64,000 nucleotides of DNA from Candidatus Scatonaster coprocaballi (GTDB lineage Bacteria; Bacillota; Clostridia; Saccharofermentanales; Saccharofermentanaceae). Below, piece after piece: positions 17,037 through 27,229 of the stretch; the stretch's first letter is position 1; each line of letters starts with the position of its first letter. A program made the position numbers and the translations under genes. The notes beneath the pieces are model-generated. The model did not search any database. It was not told where the DNA came from and saw nothing but the letters and a program-made list of their open reading frames with translations. Location of the stretch: positions 1 to 64,000 of the forward strand of contig JAGHVD010000007.1 in NCBI GenBank assembly GCA_018064475.1, read 5' to 3'.

Positions 17037-18667
17037 GCTTTTTTCTTGGCGATAGCCTGATAAACTACATATGCAACAATCAGAAGCCAAGAAACGGCAA
17101 TACTTATTAGCAAAATCACGGCGGTTTGAGGCATCTCCCCAAGATCTTTGATATTTCCGGTGGAATGCTGCTCAATCTGATCCAGCCTGTAGAGTGACTG
17201 AATATCTCCATATAGTTTCTCATAGTAAGCATCGTCGATGTTCTGCTTACGGCGAGCGGACTTTACCACATTCTCGATGAGCTCACCGCTCGCATTTCGA
17301 AGCGACGCAGAACCGTTAAACACGGGCGTTACGAAAGTATCTTCCGTGTGTGCAATCAAGAGCTCACAAGCTTCGATCTTCACTCGATAGTGCAACACGT
17401 CGTCCTCACTCTTCTGAGAAAGATAGTTAAGATAAGCATCACTGGTCTGCGCCTTGGAGGTAACCGGAACATAGCCTTCCGTCTGACAGTATTGCAATTG
17501 CACGTCGTTGGAGAGGAGGTATGTGGCGAACAGCCAGCTGGCCAAGACCTCCTGAGAATCCTCTTTGTTAAAGATACAGATAGACGGACCCTGAGAGATC
17601 ATCTTCGGATGAGCGGGGTCGAACTGCGGTACCGGATAGACCACGGTCTCGAAGTCGATGAGCTTTTCCTCGCTGATATCGATATTTGGTGCATGAGAAC
17701 CCATCCAAGTGGCGCCGGCGGTGGAGTCGATGGCGAAGATGCACTGCCCGGCATTCAGGAAGTTCGCCGGATAACTACTGATTTTGAATGTGGAAAAAGC
17801 ACCCGTCTTGGCGTGTGAGCTGATCTCGTCGAGGAGTGCGCGGGTGGTATCGTTGAAGAGCATGACTTCGCCGGCTGGGGTAGAGTATCCCGCATTCTTC
17901 TGCGCCAGCATCTGGATCATCATGTTGTCGGTAGACTTATAGATGAACGGGATCATGACATTCTGACCATTGATGGCAAATGTACCGTCTGCGTTCTTCT
18001 TCGTGGCCGCTTCCGAGACTTCCCAGATGAAGTCCCAAGTCAGCACCTCCGGCATCGTAAAGCCCAGCTTCTCCACATAATCCTTGTTGACATAGCAGGC
18101 TTCCGTCGAACGCATGAAGGGTAGGGCGTAGTGGTCGTTGCCGATCCGCCCTTCTTCCAGATACTCAGGAATGACTTCACTCTTCTTCGGGCTGTCGAAG
18201 CGGACTTCGCTTCCACCGAGTCCATACTTACCATTGTCCATGAGTGAATCCAGAGGAACTACGACCTGTTCACCAGTCATATACGTGGCGATATGGTCCG
18301 GATAGGTGATACAGATATTCGGTGTCGTGCCGGTGCCGATGTTCGTGATGACATCGTTATAGATCTGGTTGTAGTCCGTATAGAAGCGGATGTTGACCGT
18401 GATATTCGGGTACAACTTATGGAAGTCTTCTGCGGCCTGGTTATAGATATTCTTCTGGGTAGCGTTGGTATCGTTCTTGGCCCAGAATGTAATCTCATAA
18501 TCGCGGCTGGTATCTAGTTCAGACGGCACATCGAAAGCATCGAGTGGCTTGGCGTTGTGACAGCCAGAAAGCGGCAGACACATCGGCAGGACCAGAAGGC
18601 AAATGATCACCCATGCGCAGAATCTTCGGATATTGTTCTTCATTCCAATCAGACGAGCATTCATCAT
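17033..18667 (-). CDS. sugar-type ABC transporter solute-binding lipoprotein
   Basis: The 544-residue family-1 binding protein is the last gene of the importer operon. The N-terminal signal ends in lipobox PLSGC, then comes YEITFWAKNDTNATQKNIYNQ and EDFHKLYPNITVNIRFY, the usual opening of MalE/UgpB-type proteins. It is about 100 residues longer than typical and carries an extra C-terminal transmembrane helix (TAVILLISIAVSWLLIVAYV, then a KKKA end), so it would be held at both ends. The start overlaps the permease stop (ATGATGA), so 18667 or 18664 is the start. The substrate is probably a carbohydrate. Confidence 0.85.
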   Translation of the reverse strand: MMNARLIGMKNNIRRFCAWVIICLLVLPMCLPLSGCHNAKPLDAFDVPSELDTSRDYEITFWAKNDTNATQKNIYNQAAEDFHKLYPNITVNIRFYTDYNQIYNDVITNIGTGTTPNICITYPDHIATYMTGEQVVVPLDSLMDNGKYGLGGSEVRFDSPKKSEVIPEYLEEGRIGNDHYALPFMRSTEACYVNKDYVEKLGFTMPEVLTWDFIWEVSEAATKKNADGTFAINGQNVMIPFIYKSTDNMMIQMLAQKNAGYSTPAGEVMLFNDTTRALLDEISSHAKTGAFSTFKISSYPANFLNAGQCIFAIDSTAGATWMGSHAPNIDISEEKLIDFETVVYPVPQFDPAHPKMISQGPSICIFNKEDSQEVLASWLFATYLLSNDVQLQYCQTEGYVPVTSKAQTSDAYLNYLSQKSEDDVLHYRVKIEACELLIAHTEDTFVTPVFNGSASLRNASGELIENVVKSARRKQNIDDAYYEKLYGDIQSLYRLDQIEQHSTGNIKDLGEMPQTAVILLISIAVSWLLIVAYVVYQAIAKKKA

Positions 18668-19530
18668 CCCTTGGTACCTCCTCTGCTGACGCCTTCCATG
18701 ATCTTCTTATGGAAGATGAGGAAGAGAATGATAAGCGGAATGGAGATGACCACTACGGCGGCCATCATGGCTGGAATATTCTCACGGCCGAATCCGTTCT
18801 CGCGAATCTCGGAAATACCATTGCTGACGAGGAAATATTGCGGATCATCCGTGATCAGTCGTGGCCATACATACGAGTTCCAGCACTCGATCACCTTCAG
18901 GATGACGACGGTCACGATGGTCGGCGAACAGATCGGTACCATGACACGGAAGAGATACTTCAGGTCGGAGGTGCCGTCCACCTTGGCGGCCTTATAGAGG
19001 TCATCCGGGATCTGTTCGAAGTTTTCCTTCAGAAGGTAGATATAGAAGACGGAAGTGACCGACGGAAGGATCAATCCGGTGAAGGTGTTACGAAGTCCCA
19101 TGTCCGTAATGGTGACGAAGTTGGTGATGATCACGAGCTCCGACGGAATCATCATGAGGGACAGGAAGAGGGTGAACACCAAGTTCTTCCCACGGAACTG
19201 AAGCCGTGAGAAGGCGAAAGCAGCGAACACGATGACCAGCATCATCAGCGCGGTAGTAACCACGGTGAAGAGGAAGGTATTGAAGAAATACCGACCGAGG
19301 GAGACCTGAGTGAAGGCATCCTTATAGTTCTGAAGTGTAGGACTGGTAGTGAAGAATTTCGGTGTGAATTCCGCGTTATAGCTACCGTATCCTTTGATGG
19401 AACTTAAGATCATCCAGTAGAAAGGGAAGAGGACGATCAATCCCCAGATTCCAAGTAGTACATAGGTGACAGTGAGACGAATCGTCTTTGCAGTTCGAGC
19501 TTTCTTACCAAGTTGTGTATAATCGTTCAT
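18664..19530 (-). CDS. sugar-type ABC transporter permease (MalG/UgpE-like)
   Basis: The 288-residue inner-membrane permease has six helices. The first follows LGKKARTAKTIRLTVTYVLL and the EAA coupling loop is present as YKAAKVDGTSDLKYLFRVMVP. It starts 14 nt after its partner permease and overlaps the binding-protein gene by 4 nt. It would form the translocation pore with the product of 19545-20492, driven by the ATPase at 20489-21622. Confidence 0.9.
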   Translation of the reverse strand: MNDYTQLGKKARTAKTIRLTVTYVLLGIWGLIVLFPFYWMILSSIKGYGSYNAEFTPKFFTTSPTLQNYKDAFTQVSLGRYFFNTFLFTVVTTALMMLVIVFAAFAFSRLQFRGKNLVFTLFLSLMMIPSELVIITNFVTITDMGLRNTFTGLILPSVTSVFYIYLLKENFEQIPDDLYKAAKVDGTSDLKYLFRVMVPICSPTIVTVVILKVIECWNSYVWPRLITDDPQYFLVSNGISEIRENGFGRENIPAMMAAVVVISIPLIILFLIFHKKIMEGVSRGGTKG

Positions 19531-19544
19531 CTGATGTCACCCCC

Positions 19545-20492
19545 TTACTTCACAGATGTTTTCTTACTGATCAGCAGGTTGATGACCGTAATGGTAAATA
19601 CGATCGCAAAGAGGATCAGGGCGGCTGCTGCTGCATAGGACGGATATCCGCCTGCATCGCCGTAGAGCATATCGTAGACGTAACCTACGATGGTGTTCAT
19701 GCCGGAGGCGTTGAGGTTCGTGCCGAAGATGGCGACCTCGTCGCTATATGCTTTGAAAGCACCGATGAATCCGGTGATCACAAGATAGAAAATCATTGGA
19801 GAGATCATCGGAAGCGTAATGTGGGTGAACATACGGAATCGGGATGTACCATCGATCTTGGCGGCCTTATAGTAGACCTCATCGACCGAAGCCAGTGCGG
19901 AAGTGAGGATCAGCACCTTGAATGGGAGTACGACCCAGATGGTGTAGAAGCACATGACGAACATCTTGGCCCAGTAAGGTCCGTCGATGAAGTCGATTGG
20001 CCCACGCTTAAAGATGGCCAGTACCATGTTGATGAGACCATCGGTATACGGCGTCTTCTTGAACATGATCATGAAGACCAGACCTACGGCAAGTGTATTG
20101 GTTACATAAGGTAAGAAGAAGATCGTCTGGAAGAGTTCTTTCAACTTCTTGATCGAGTTCAATCCCAGAGAGATCAGCAGTGCCAGAAGCGTGGAGAGTG
20201 GCACGGTGATGATGACGATAATGAATGTATTCTTCACGGCCTGCATGAAGTAGGGATCGTGAAGTACATATGCGTAGTTATAGAATCCGGTACCGAAGGA
20301 AGTCTGGGATGCAGAGTTATATCCTTCTTCAAAAGAGTAGACCAGCACATCGATCAGTGGGTAGATCATGAAGACACCCAGGAAAATCAACGCAGGCAGA
20401 AGATAGAGCCAAGCTTTCAGCCCGGAAAGCCGCTTCTTCCAGTTATTCGATCGTGTCAGCGGACGATTCACTTCCGTTACGTTACTGCTCAT
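19545..20492 (-). CDS. sugar-type ABC transporter permease (MalF/UgpA-like)
   Basis: The 315-residue permease has a cytoplasmic N-terminus, a first helix at WLYLLPALIFLGVFMIYPL, six helices in all, and the EAA loop YKAAKIDGTSRFRMFTHITLP. The 4-nt overlap with the ATPase gene upstream (20489-20492) indicates coupled translation. This is the first pore subunit of the importer. Confidence 0.9.
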   Translation of the reverse strand: MSSNVTEVNRPLTRSNNWKKRLSGLKAWLYLLPALIFLGVFMIYPLIDVLVYSFEEGYNSASQTSFGTGFYNYAYVLHDPYFMQAVKNTFIIVIITVPLSTLLALLISLGLNSIKKLKELFQTIFFLPYVTNTLAVGLVFMIMFKKTPYTDGLINMVLAIFKRGPIDFIDGPYWAKMFVMCFYTIWVVLPFKVLILTSALASVDEVYYKAAKIDGTSRFRMFTHITLPMISPMIFYLVITGFIGAFKAYSDEVAIFGTNLNASGMNTIVGYVYDMLYGDAGGYPSYAAAAALILFAIVFTITVINLLISKKTSVK

Positions 20493-21622
20493 ATCAGACG
20501 CTCCTGACTCTCCTTGGAGAAGACGAAGACTTTCTTCGGATTGACGTCGAAGGCGACCTTCTTGGCTTCAGGGTCTACGTTGTTATCCGAGGAGACGATG
20601 GCACGATGACGAGTGCCGGCAATCTCAGAATCAGCGGAAGAGAAGACAACACTTGTGTCACGGCCCATGACTTCCACAGCAAGAAGTTCTGCATGGAAAC
20701 AGCCGTTCTTGCCATCCTGGACACCGTCTTTTCCTTCTCGAAGCACGAAGCCCTCCGGACGAATACCGACGAAAACTTCCTGATCTTTCACATCTTTCAC
20801 ATAATCTTTGCCGAGGAGCATGTCCTCACCGATATAGAGTTGACCATTCTTGATCTTTCCCGTGAAGACGTTGATCGGTGGTGTACCCAGGAATTTGGCA
20901 ACGAAGAGGTTGGCTGGCTGGTCATAGACCTCCTGCGGTTTGCCGATCTGGTGTACAGCACCATCCTTCATGACGACGATCAGGTCCGAGATACTCATCG
21001 CCTCTTCCTGGTCGTGGGTGACAAATACGGTCGTGATCTCGGTCTCATTCTGGATACGCTTGATCTCTTCTCGGGTCTGAATACGAAGTCTAGCATCGAG
21101 GTTCGAGAGCGGCTCGTCCAGAAGGAGGACGCGCGGCATCTTGACCAACGCACGGGCGATGGCGACACGTTGCTGCTGACCACCACTCATCTCGTTCGGC
21201 TTACGATCCATGAGTTCTTCAATCTGTACGATCTTGGCCGCCTCCAGCGCTTTGGCTTCCATGACCTCTTTTGTGAGTTTCTGATCACCCTTCAGATTCT
21301 GAAGCGGGAACATGATGTTCTTCTTTACATTCAGATGAGGATAGAGTGCATAACTCTGGAATACCATGCCAACACCACGGTTCTCGGCTGGGATGTCTGT
21401 GACATCGTCATCATCGAAGAAGATCTTTCCTTCGGTCGGTGTCTCCAGACCACAGATCAAGTTCAGGGCGGTACTCTTTCCACAACCGGAAGGTCCTAGA
21501 AGTCCCACCAGTTTTCCGTCCGGAATCTCGAAAGTAAAATTATCAACAGCCACGACTTCGGCCTTGATCTTCTTATTACGATTAGGGAAACGCTTGGTCA
21601 ACCCCTCAAATTTGATTCTCAT
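20489..21622 (-). CDS. ugpC: sugar importer ATPase (UgpC/MsmX-like)
   Basis: The 377-residue ATPase has Walker A GPSGCGKST, Q-loop MVFQSYALYPHL, signature MSGGQQQRVAIARAL, Walker B VLLLDEPLSNLDA and VTHDQEEAM. It is followed by the C-terminal regulatory OB domain (IGIRPEGF near the end) of carbohydrate importers. I chose ATG 21622 (MRIKFEGLTKRF) because CCGGAGG lies 8-9 nt upstream; an in-frame ATG at 21628 is too close to that site. It is the first gene of the operon, so this importer has a dedicated ATPase. Direct repeats upstream suggest specific control. Confidence 0.9.
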   Translation of the reverse strand: MRIKFEGLTKRFPNRNKKIKAEVVAVDNFTFEIPDGKLVGLLGPSGCGKSTALNLICGLETPTEGKIFFDDDDVTDIPAENRGVGMVFQSYALYPHLNVKKNIMFPLQNLKGDQKLTKEVMEAKALEAAKIVQIEELMDRKPNEMSGGQQQRVAIARALVKMPRVLLLDEPLSNLDARLRIQTREEIKRIQNETEITTVFVTHDQEEAMSISDLIVVMKDGAVHQIGKPQEVYDQPANLFVAKFLGTPPINVFTGKIKNGQLYIGEDMLLGKDYVKDVKDQEVFVGIRPEGFVLREGKDGVQDGKNGCFHAELLAVEVMGRDTSVVFSSADSEIAGTRHRAIVSSDNNVDPEAKKVAFDVNPKKVFVFSKESQERLI

Positions 21623-21672
21623 ACCCATTTCCTCCGGCAATTTGCCATTTACATACATATATAATGTACCAC

Positions 21673-21693
21673 ATTCTACGCGTATTCTACGCG
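21673..21693. promoter_or_regulatory. tandem operator-like repeat upstream of the importer operon
   Basis: ATTCTACGCG occurs at 21673-21682 and 21684-21693, 11 bp apart, 51 bp before the ATPase start and next to an AT-rich promoter-like region (21650-21672). Same-face spacing suggests a regulator that binds as a dimer to direct repeats. It lies between divergent genes and might control either. Confidence 0.45.
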
Positions 21694-21816
21694 CTGGAAC
21701 GGGTTCGCACAATATAATATTTAGAATTAGGAAAAGTGTTCAAACAGATTTTACATATTTATATAGGCAAAGCCTCTCAAACGTGATAGGATGAAAGAAA
21801 AAGGGGTGTTTCCAGG

Positions 21817-23001
21817 ATGCTGACCTTTTACGTGGAAGTCAACCTGATTGCGATTATTCTCGCCGCGATTCTGATTCGGCAGACAGTAAGCCGTACTTCT
21901 CGTGGTGAGTTCTCCAACATTGTCTACTTGATCTCATTGGGCATCCTGATCGTCATGTGCATTAGCGATGTGGCTGGACTTGTGTCGGACGGACGTTCAT
22001 ATCCTGGCGCACATTTTGTCGTACTTGCCGGAAACTCCATCTATCTCGCCGCATCTGCTACGATTACTTTTACTTGGATGCTGTTTTTCCAGATTCGTCT
22101 GAAACAAGTTCGAACGCTGGTTTCTTGGAAGATCATCCTGTTTGGACTTCCGTTGATCCTCTTCTTTGCTTCGCTCATCATTAACCTTCGATATGGATTC
22201 TTATTCACAGTCGATGCAAATCACACATATTTACGAGGTACCAATATCTCCTTCCACTGGATCACAGAGGTCATCTACGTAGCGGCTGCATTAGTCCAGT
22301 TGATGTTCGCAATCTTTCGGGCGAAGACCAATACGAAGCGTAAGGAGTATTTCTCATATTTGACCTACTACTTACCGGCTTTGGTAGGTGGTCTTCTGCA
22401 GGCTTTGGATATTGGCGCTTCCACTTTGCAGATCGGTACAGCGATCTCCTCACTCCTGGCATTTCTACAGTTCCAGGACAGCCAGTTGATTCGTGATGAG
22501 CTGACAGGTCTGAATAACCGTAGAGCCCTCCACAACTATGAAGAGTCCATCATTAATTCCGGCGAGACGGCTCAGCTTACGATATTCATGATCGATGTGG
22601 ATTTCTTCAAGCACATCAACGATACGTACGGCCACATTACCGGCGATGAAGCCCTGATTCAGATCGCGCAGATCCTGAAGCGCTCCCTTGCCGGATTGCC
22701 GGGTAGTCGTCTGATCCTCTTCCGTTATGCCGGCGATGAATTTGTGCTTACTGGAAATCGAATGGATCCCAAGCACATTCGCCTGACGATCGACAAGATC
22801 CATCAAGAGATCGAGAAGGCGAATAGTAGTGGCGTGAATCCCTACAAGCTGAGTCTCAGTATAGGATATGCGACGGGAGCGTGCAGTTCATCCGATGATT
22901 TTAGTAGCATTCTTCAGAAGGCAGACGAAAGTATGTATCAGGAAAAAACACTCCACAAAGAAGAGTTACTGGCAATAGATCCTTCGCTCGCAACGAGATA
23001 A
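21817..23001 (+). CDS. membrane-bound diguanylate cyclase (GGDEF)
   Basis: The 394-residue protein has seven predicted helices at about 5-220 (a 7TM sensor layout), then a GGDEF domain with LTGLNNRRAL, IDVDFFKHINDTYGH and active-site motif AGDEF at residues 305-309 (nt 22729-22743). Ala in the first position is tolerated in active cyclases, and the metal-binding D and E residues are present, so c-di-GMP synthesis is likely. It is divergent from the sugar importer and convergent with the V-ATPase operon. AAGGGG lies 10-15 nt before the ATG. Confidence 0.85.
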   Translation: MLTFYVEVNLIAIILAAILIRQTVSRTSRGEFSNIVYLISLGILIVMCISDVAGLVSDGRSYPGAHFVVLAGNSIYLAASATITFTWMLFFQIRLKQVRTLVSWKIILFGLPLILFFASLIINLRYGFLFTVDANHTYLRGTNISFHWITEVIYVAAALVQLMFAIFRAKTNTKRKEYFSYLTYYLPALVGGLLQALDIGASTLQIGTAISSLLAFLQFQDSQLIRDELTGLNNRRALHNYEESIINSGETAQLTIFMIDVDFFKHINDTYGHITGDEALIQIAQILKRSLAGLPGSRLILFRYAGDEFVLTGNRMDPKHIRLTIDKIHQEIEKANSSGVNPYKLSLSIGYATGACSSSDDFSSILQKADESMYQEKTLHKEELLAIDPSLATR

Positions 23002-23008
23002 GTTAGCC

Positions 23009-23710
23009 TTACACTTCCGAAGATTCTGCGTCGGCTGCATCCAGTTCTTGGTTACGGGCTTGACGCTCGCGGATGGTCTTCTCGATCATCATGTCCTTCA
23101 CCTTCATAAGACGGGTCGTAGCGGAACGTTCGCTCTCATCCAGTTTCATGGTGATATAACGAATTTTCTCTTCGTAGTCAGGAATCATGACGTGTTCCAA
23201 GGCGTTTACACGACGACGTGTCTTCTCGATTTCAGAGGCCATGAGCTGACATTTCTTCTCAATCTCTGCAAGTGAGATCAGGTCCGGCATGATGTCGGAC
23301 AATGCGTAGATGGCATCGTCGAGGTCGATAGGGGTGAAGGAATAGCCGTAGGAGTAGATATCGCCTTCGTCGGCAGTCGTGTACTGTGCCTTAAAGACAG
23401 GGACCTTTACGCTCATAACGTTCTTCTCGGAGACTTCCAGTGTCATACCCTGTTTATGGTACATCATGGCTACGGCAATGGCCTGATTGGACATGAGTGA
23501 ACGGGCGATGGACATGTGCTGATTGGCAACTTCCAACTTCGCTTCCACCTCACGACGGATGCGCTTGTTCTCACGAACCGCTTCCAGAAACTGACGCATC
23601 AGTTCGTCGCGCTTGTCCTTCAAGAGCTTGTGTCCGCGGCGAGCGGTCACAAGGCGCTTCTTCAAGCGTGTGAGTTCCATTCTGGTTGGATTGACATTCG
23701 TAGTAGCCAT
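23009..23710 (-). CDS. atpD: V/A-type ATPase subunit D (central stalk)
   Basis: The 233-residue, mostly helical rotor-shaft subunit is typical: NPTRMELTRLKKRLVTARRGHKLLKDKRDEL at the start and a long C-terminal coiled coil (MKLDESERSATTRLMKVKDMM). It turns inside the A3B3 ring and, with subunit F, links catalysis to the membrane rotor. It is the last gene of the nine-gene operon, 33 nt after subunit B. The Glu/Ala-rich tail after about residue 218 varies within the family. Confidence 0.95.
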   Translation of the reverse strand: MATTNVNPTRMELTRLKKRLVTARRGHKLLKDKRDELMRQFLEAVRENKRIRREVEAKLEVANQHMSIARSLMSNQAIAVAMMYHKQGMTLEVSEKNVMSVKVPVFKAQYTTADEGDIYSYGYSFTPIDLDDAIYALSDIMPDLISLAEIEKKCQLMASEIEKTRRRVNALEHVMIPDYEEKIRYITMKLDESERSATTRLMKVKDMMIEKTIRERQARNQELDAADAESSEV

Positions 23711-23743
23711 TTGCTTCTTCCTGTCCTCTGAATCTTCTTAACC

Positions 23744-25117
23744 TTATTCTGCGTCGTAGTACTTATCCAGTAACTTATCGCTGATACGCTTATGTTCAGA
23801 TCTTGGGAGGATCCTCAGAAGTTTCCAGCCCAGATCAAGTGTCTCTTCCACAGAACGATCCTGATTGAATCCCTGTGATACATATTCTTTCTCAAAAGCA
23901 TCCGCAAACTTGGCGTAGAGCTTATCCATCTCTGTCAGCGCGGCTTCACCGAGGATGACCATGAGTTCCTTCGCTTCCTTACCACGCGCGTAAGCAGAGA
24001 AGAGCTGGTTCATCGTGTTACTGTGATCCTCACGGGTCTTGCCTTCACCGATACCCTTATCTTTCAGACGAGAGAGGGAAGGAAGAACATCGACCGGTGG
24101 CATAACGCCCTTACGGTAGAGTTCACGAGAGAGGATGATCTGACCTTCGGTGATATATCCGGTCAAGTCAGGAATCGGGTGTGTCTTATCATCTTCCGGC
24201 ATGGTCAGGATCGGGATCATGGTGATGGAACCATTCTTGCCCTTCTGACGTCCTGCTCTCTCATAGAGGGAAGCAAGGTCGGTATACATGTAACCCGGAT
24301 AACCACGACGTCCCGGTACTTCCTTACGTGCGGCAGATACCTCACGGAGTGCATCGGCGTAGTTCGTGATATCGGTTAAGATAACGAGTACGTGCATATC
24401 CAGGTCGAATGCCAGATATTCTGCGGCAGTCAGCGCCATACGCGGTGTGGCGATACGCTCAACGGCCGGGTCATTCGCAAGGTTAATGAAGAGTACAGTA
24501 CGATCCAGTGCACCGGTCTCACGGAAACTGTCCATGAAGAAGTTTGCTTCCTCGAAGGTGATACCGATTGCGGCGAAAACAACGGCGAACTTCTCATCTG
24601 TGCCGCGAACTTTTGCCTGACGTGCGATCTGTGCAGCAAGATTCGCGTGCGGGAGACCGGAAGCAGAGAAGATCGGGAGCTTCTGTCCACGTACCAGTGT
24701 GTTCAGACCATCGATTGCAGATACACCGGTCTGGATGAACTCATTCGGGAAGTTTCTGGCCGCCGGATTCATCGGAAGACCGTTGACATCGAGTCTCTTC
24801 TCCGGGATGATCTCCGGACCGTCATCGATCGGACGACCGAGACCGTCGAATACACGACCCAGCATATCCTTGGAAACCGGAAGTTCCATCTGCTTACCGG
24901 AGAAGCGAACCTTGCTCTCTGCCAGGTTGATGCCGGCACCGCTCTCGAAGAGCTGTACCAGTGCGTTGGAACCATCAATTTCCAGTACACGGCAACGACG
25001 CTTCTCGCCGTTGTTGAGTTCAATCTCACCGAGTTCATTGTAGCTGACATCCGTGACACCACGGACCATCATCAACGGACCGGCAACTTCAGATATGGTA
25101 CGGTATTCTTTTGCCAT
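23744..25117 (-). CDS. atpB: V/A-type ATPase subunit B (non-catalytic)
   Basis: The 457-residue nucleotide-binding-fold subunit lacks a Walker A lysine motif, as expected for B ([17 protein letters not shown]). It shows [16 protein letters not shown]-like conserved sequence and [13 protein letters not shown]. It alternates with A in the head ring. It begins 3 nt after the subunit A stop. Normal family length (about 455-460). Confidence 0.95.
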   Translation of the reverse strand: MAKEYRTISEVAGPLMMVRGVTDVSYNELGEIELNNGEKRRCRVLEIDGSNALVQLFESGAGINLAESKVRFSGKQMELPVSKDMLGRVFDGLGRPIDDGPEIIPEKRLDVNGLPMNPAARNFPNEFIQTGVSAIDGLNTLVRGQKLPIFSASGLPHANLAAQIARQAKVRGTDEKFAVVFAAIGITFEEANFFMDSFRETGALDRTVLFINLANDPAVERIATPRMALTAAEYLAFDLDMHVLVILTDITNYADALREVSAARKEVPGRRGYPGYMYTDLASLYERAGRQKGKNGSITMIPILTMPEDDKTHPIPDLTGYITEGQIILSRELYRKGVMPPVDVLPSLSRLKDKGIGEGKTREDHSNTMNQLFSAYARGKEAKELMVILGEAALTEMDKLYAKFADAFEKEYVSQGFNQDRSVEETLDLGWKLLRILPRSEHKRISDKLLDKYYDAE

Positions 25118-25120
25118 GTC

Positions 25121-26887
25121 TTAGTCCTCCTTGTTCAGCAGCTCGGAAAGTTCGAAGGCCAGCTGTGCGCCGATGGAGATGTAATCATTCTCCGCATCGT
25201 CTTCTGCACAGTACTTGAAACGACCGATCTTCTCACGAACAGGCAGGGCAACGAGTGCCTCAATGTCTGCGCCCAATTCGAGGGAACTTGCTGCTTTGTC
25301 ATAATAATCCAGGATCAACTTCATCATGTAATCCTGCTTCTTTAACGATGTATGGGTATCGACTTCGTGGAAAGCCAACTGATGCAGGAAGTCTTCACGA
25401 ATTGAACGTGCAACTTCCATCTTGAGACGGTCAGAAGCAGAGAGTGCATCCATACCGACGAGCTTAACGATTTCTTCCAGTTCAGCCTCTTCCTGAAGGA
25501 TGAGCATCATGCGTGCGCGGTTACTGTTCCACTCCGGTGAGACATTCTCATCGAACCAGCTTGCCAGCGAATCGGTATACAGGGAATAACTGGTGAGCCA
25601 GTTAATTGCCGGGAAGTGACGCTTATAAGCAAGTCCGGCATCCAAGCCCCAGAACACTTTGACGATACGAAGGGTAGCCTGGGAGACCGGCTCAGAAATA
25701 TCACCACCCGGAGGAGATACTGCACCGATCGCGGACAGTGAACCTTCCAGTCCTTCGCTACCGAGTGTGGTGACACGACCGGCACGCTCATAGAACTGCG
25801 CCAGACGGGAACCGAGGTAGGCCGGATATCCTTCTTCACCCGGCATCTCTTCGAGACGACCGGACATCTCACGGAGGGCCTCTGCCCAACGGGAAGTGGA
25901 GTCAGCCATGAGGGCAACGGAATAGCCCATGTCACGGAAATATTCAGCAATCGTGATACCGGTATAGATGGAAGCCTCACGGGCGGCAACCGGCATATCC
26001 GAAGTATTTGCTATAAGTACGGTACGCTTCATCAAGCTCTCACCGGTATATGGGTCGATGAGTTCCGGGAACTCATTGAGAACGTCAGTCATCTCGTTAC
26101 CACGCTCACCACAACCGATGTAGACGACGATATCGGCCTGCGCCCATTTTGCCAACTGATGCTGGGTAACGGTCTTACCAGATCCGAAAGGTCCTGGAAT
26201 CGCTGCCACACCACCCTTAGCGATTGGGAACATGCAGTCGATGACGCGCTGGCCGGTGACCAATGGCATGGTCGGCGCGTGCTTCTTTACGTACGGGCGG
26301 CTCTTACGAACCGGCCAACGCTGATAGAGCATCAGCGGAATTTCTTCGCCCTTGTCGGTCTTCAGTGTGCCGATCGGGTCTTCTAACTTATATTCGCCAC
26401 TCTTTAACGATACGATCGTACCGCTCTGCGTAGGCGGGATCAGGATCTTGTGCTTAACGGTCTCACTCTCTTGAACGATACCGATGCAGTCACCGCCGAT
26501 GACGACATCGCCCTCGCTCTTGGTGGCTTCGAACTTCCAGACGGCCTCACGGGAGAGGGAAGGAACTTCGATACCACGGGAGAGGTTATTACCGATCTTT
26601 GCCATGATGGATTCCAGCGGACGCTGAATACCGTCGAAAATACCGCCGATGAGGCCGGGCCCCAATTCAACGGAGAGTGGAGCGCCTGTGGACTCAACCG
26701 GTTCACCGGCCTTCAAGCCTGCGGTCTCCTCGTAAACCTGGATAGAAGCACGGTCGCCGTGCATCTCGATGATCTCACCGATCAGACGCTCATTACTGAC
26801 ACGTACCACGTCGAAGAGGTTCGCATCACGCATCCCTTCTGCAATTACCAGTGGTCCGGAGACCTTAACGATCGATCCTTTGCTCAT
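25121..26887 (-). CDS. atpA: V/A-type ATPase catalytic subunit A
   Basis: The 588-residue catalytic subunit carries Walker A GPFGSGKT at 232-239, the A-type bulge region (about 110-200) that F-type beta subunits lack, [11 protein letters not shown], and [34 protein letters not shown]. It hydrolyses or makes ATP in the A3B3 head. Normal length. Located between subunits F and B. Confidence 0.97.
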   Translation of the reverse strand: MSKGSIVKVSGPLVIAEGMRDANLFDVVRVSNERLIGEIIEMHGDRASIQVYEETAGLKAGEPVESTGAPLSVELGPGLIGGIFDGIQRPLESIMAKIGNNLSRGIEVPSLSREAVWKFEATKSEGDVVIGGDCIGIVQESETVKHKILIPPTQSGTIVSLKSGEYKLEDPIGTLKTDKGEEIPLMLYQRWPVRKSRPYVKKHAPTMPLVTGQRVIDCMFPIAKGGVAAIPGPFGSGKTVTQHQLAKWAQADIVVYIGCGERGNEMTDVLNEFPELIDPYTGESLMKRTVLIANTSDMPVAAREASIYTGITIAEYFRDMGYSVALMADSTSRWAEALREMSGRLEEMPGEEGYPAYLGSRLAQFYERAGRVTTLGSEGLEGSLSAIGAVSPPGGDISEPVSQATLRIVKVFWGLDAGLAYKRHFPAINWLTSYSLYTDSLASWFDENVSPEWNSNRARMMLILQEEAELEEIVKLVGMDALSASDRLKMEVARSIREDFLHQLAFHEVDTHTSLKKQDYMMKLILDYYDKAASSLELGADIEALVALPVREKIGRFKYCAEDDAENDYISIGAQLAFELSELLNKED

Positions 26888-26911
26888 GTTCTTACGCTCC
26901 TTTAAAGTTGC

Positions 26912-27229
26912 TTACTGATCTTTCAAAATATCGCTACCGACAGCCTTCTCGACGGACTTGGAAATGGCCTTCATGCCCATTCCCTCGTTGCCGGTCACAC
27001 CCGGAATCGGGAGAATGACGGGGAGCGGTCTGTCGCTATACTTATCGATTTCTGTTTCCAGTTGTTTGGCCAGTGACTCGGTAATCAGGATGACAGCGTA
27101 TTCGCCCTCAGCCAGATTATGTAAAGTGGTAGCCGGATTATCCATGCGGTCCAGCGGGAAGATGTCCAGACCGATGGAGGAGAAACCGTATATACTGTCT
27201 CGGTCACCCATTGCGGCAATCTTATTCAT
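26912..27229 (-). CDS. atpF: V/A-type ATPase subunit F
   Basis: The 105-residue Rossmann-like subunit binds the central shaft. Typical features are KIAAMGDRDSIYGFSSIGLD at the start and VILPIPGVTG in the second half. It overlaps the end of the subunit C gene by 8 nt, so translation is coupled. Confidence 0.92.
   Translation of the reverse strand: MNKIAAMGDRDSIYGFSSIGLDIFPLDRMDNPATTLHNLAEGEYAVILITESLAKQLETEIDKYSDRPLPVILPIPGVTGNEGMGMKAISKSVEKAVGSDILKDQ

Noticed and set aside
20453-21499. 348-codon plus-strand frame over the importer ATPase
   Set aside because: Antisense shadow of a gene with all ATPase motifs; no ribosome site and no domain.
24392-25345. 317-codon plus-strand frame over V-ATPase subunits A and B
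   Set aside because: Antisense to two well-identified genes and spans their boundary.
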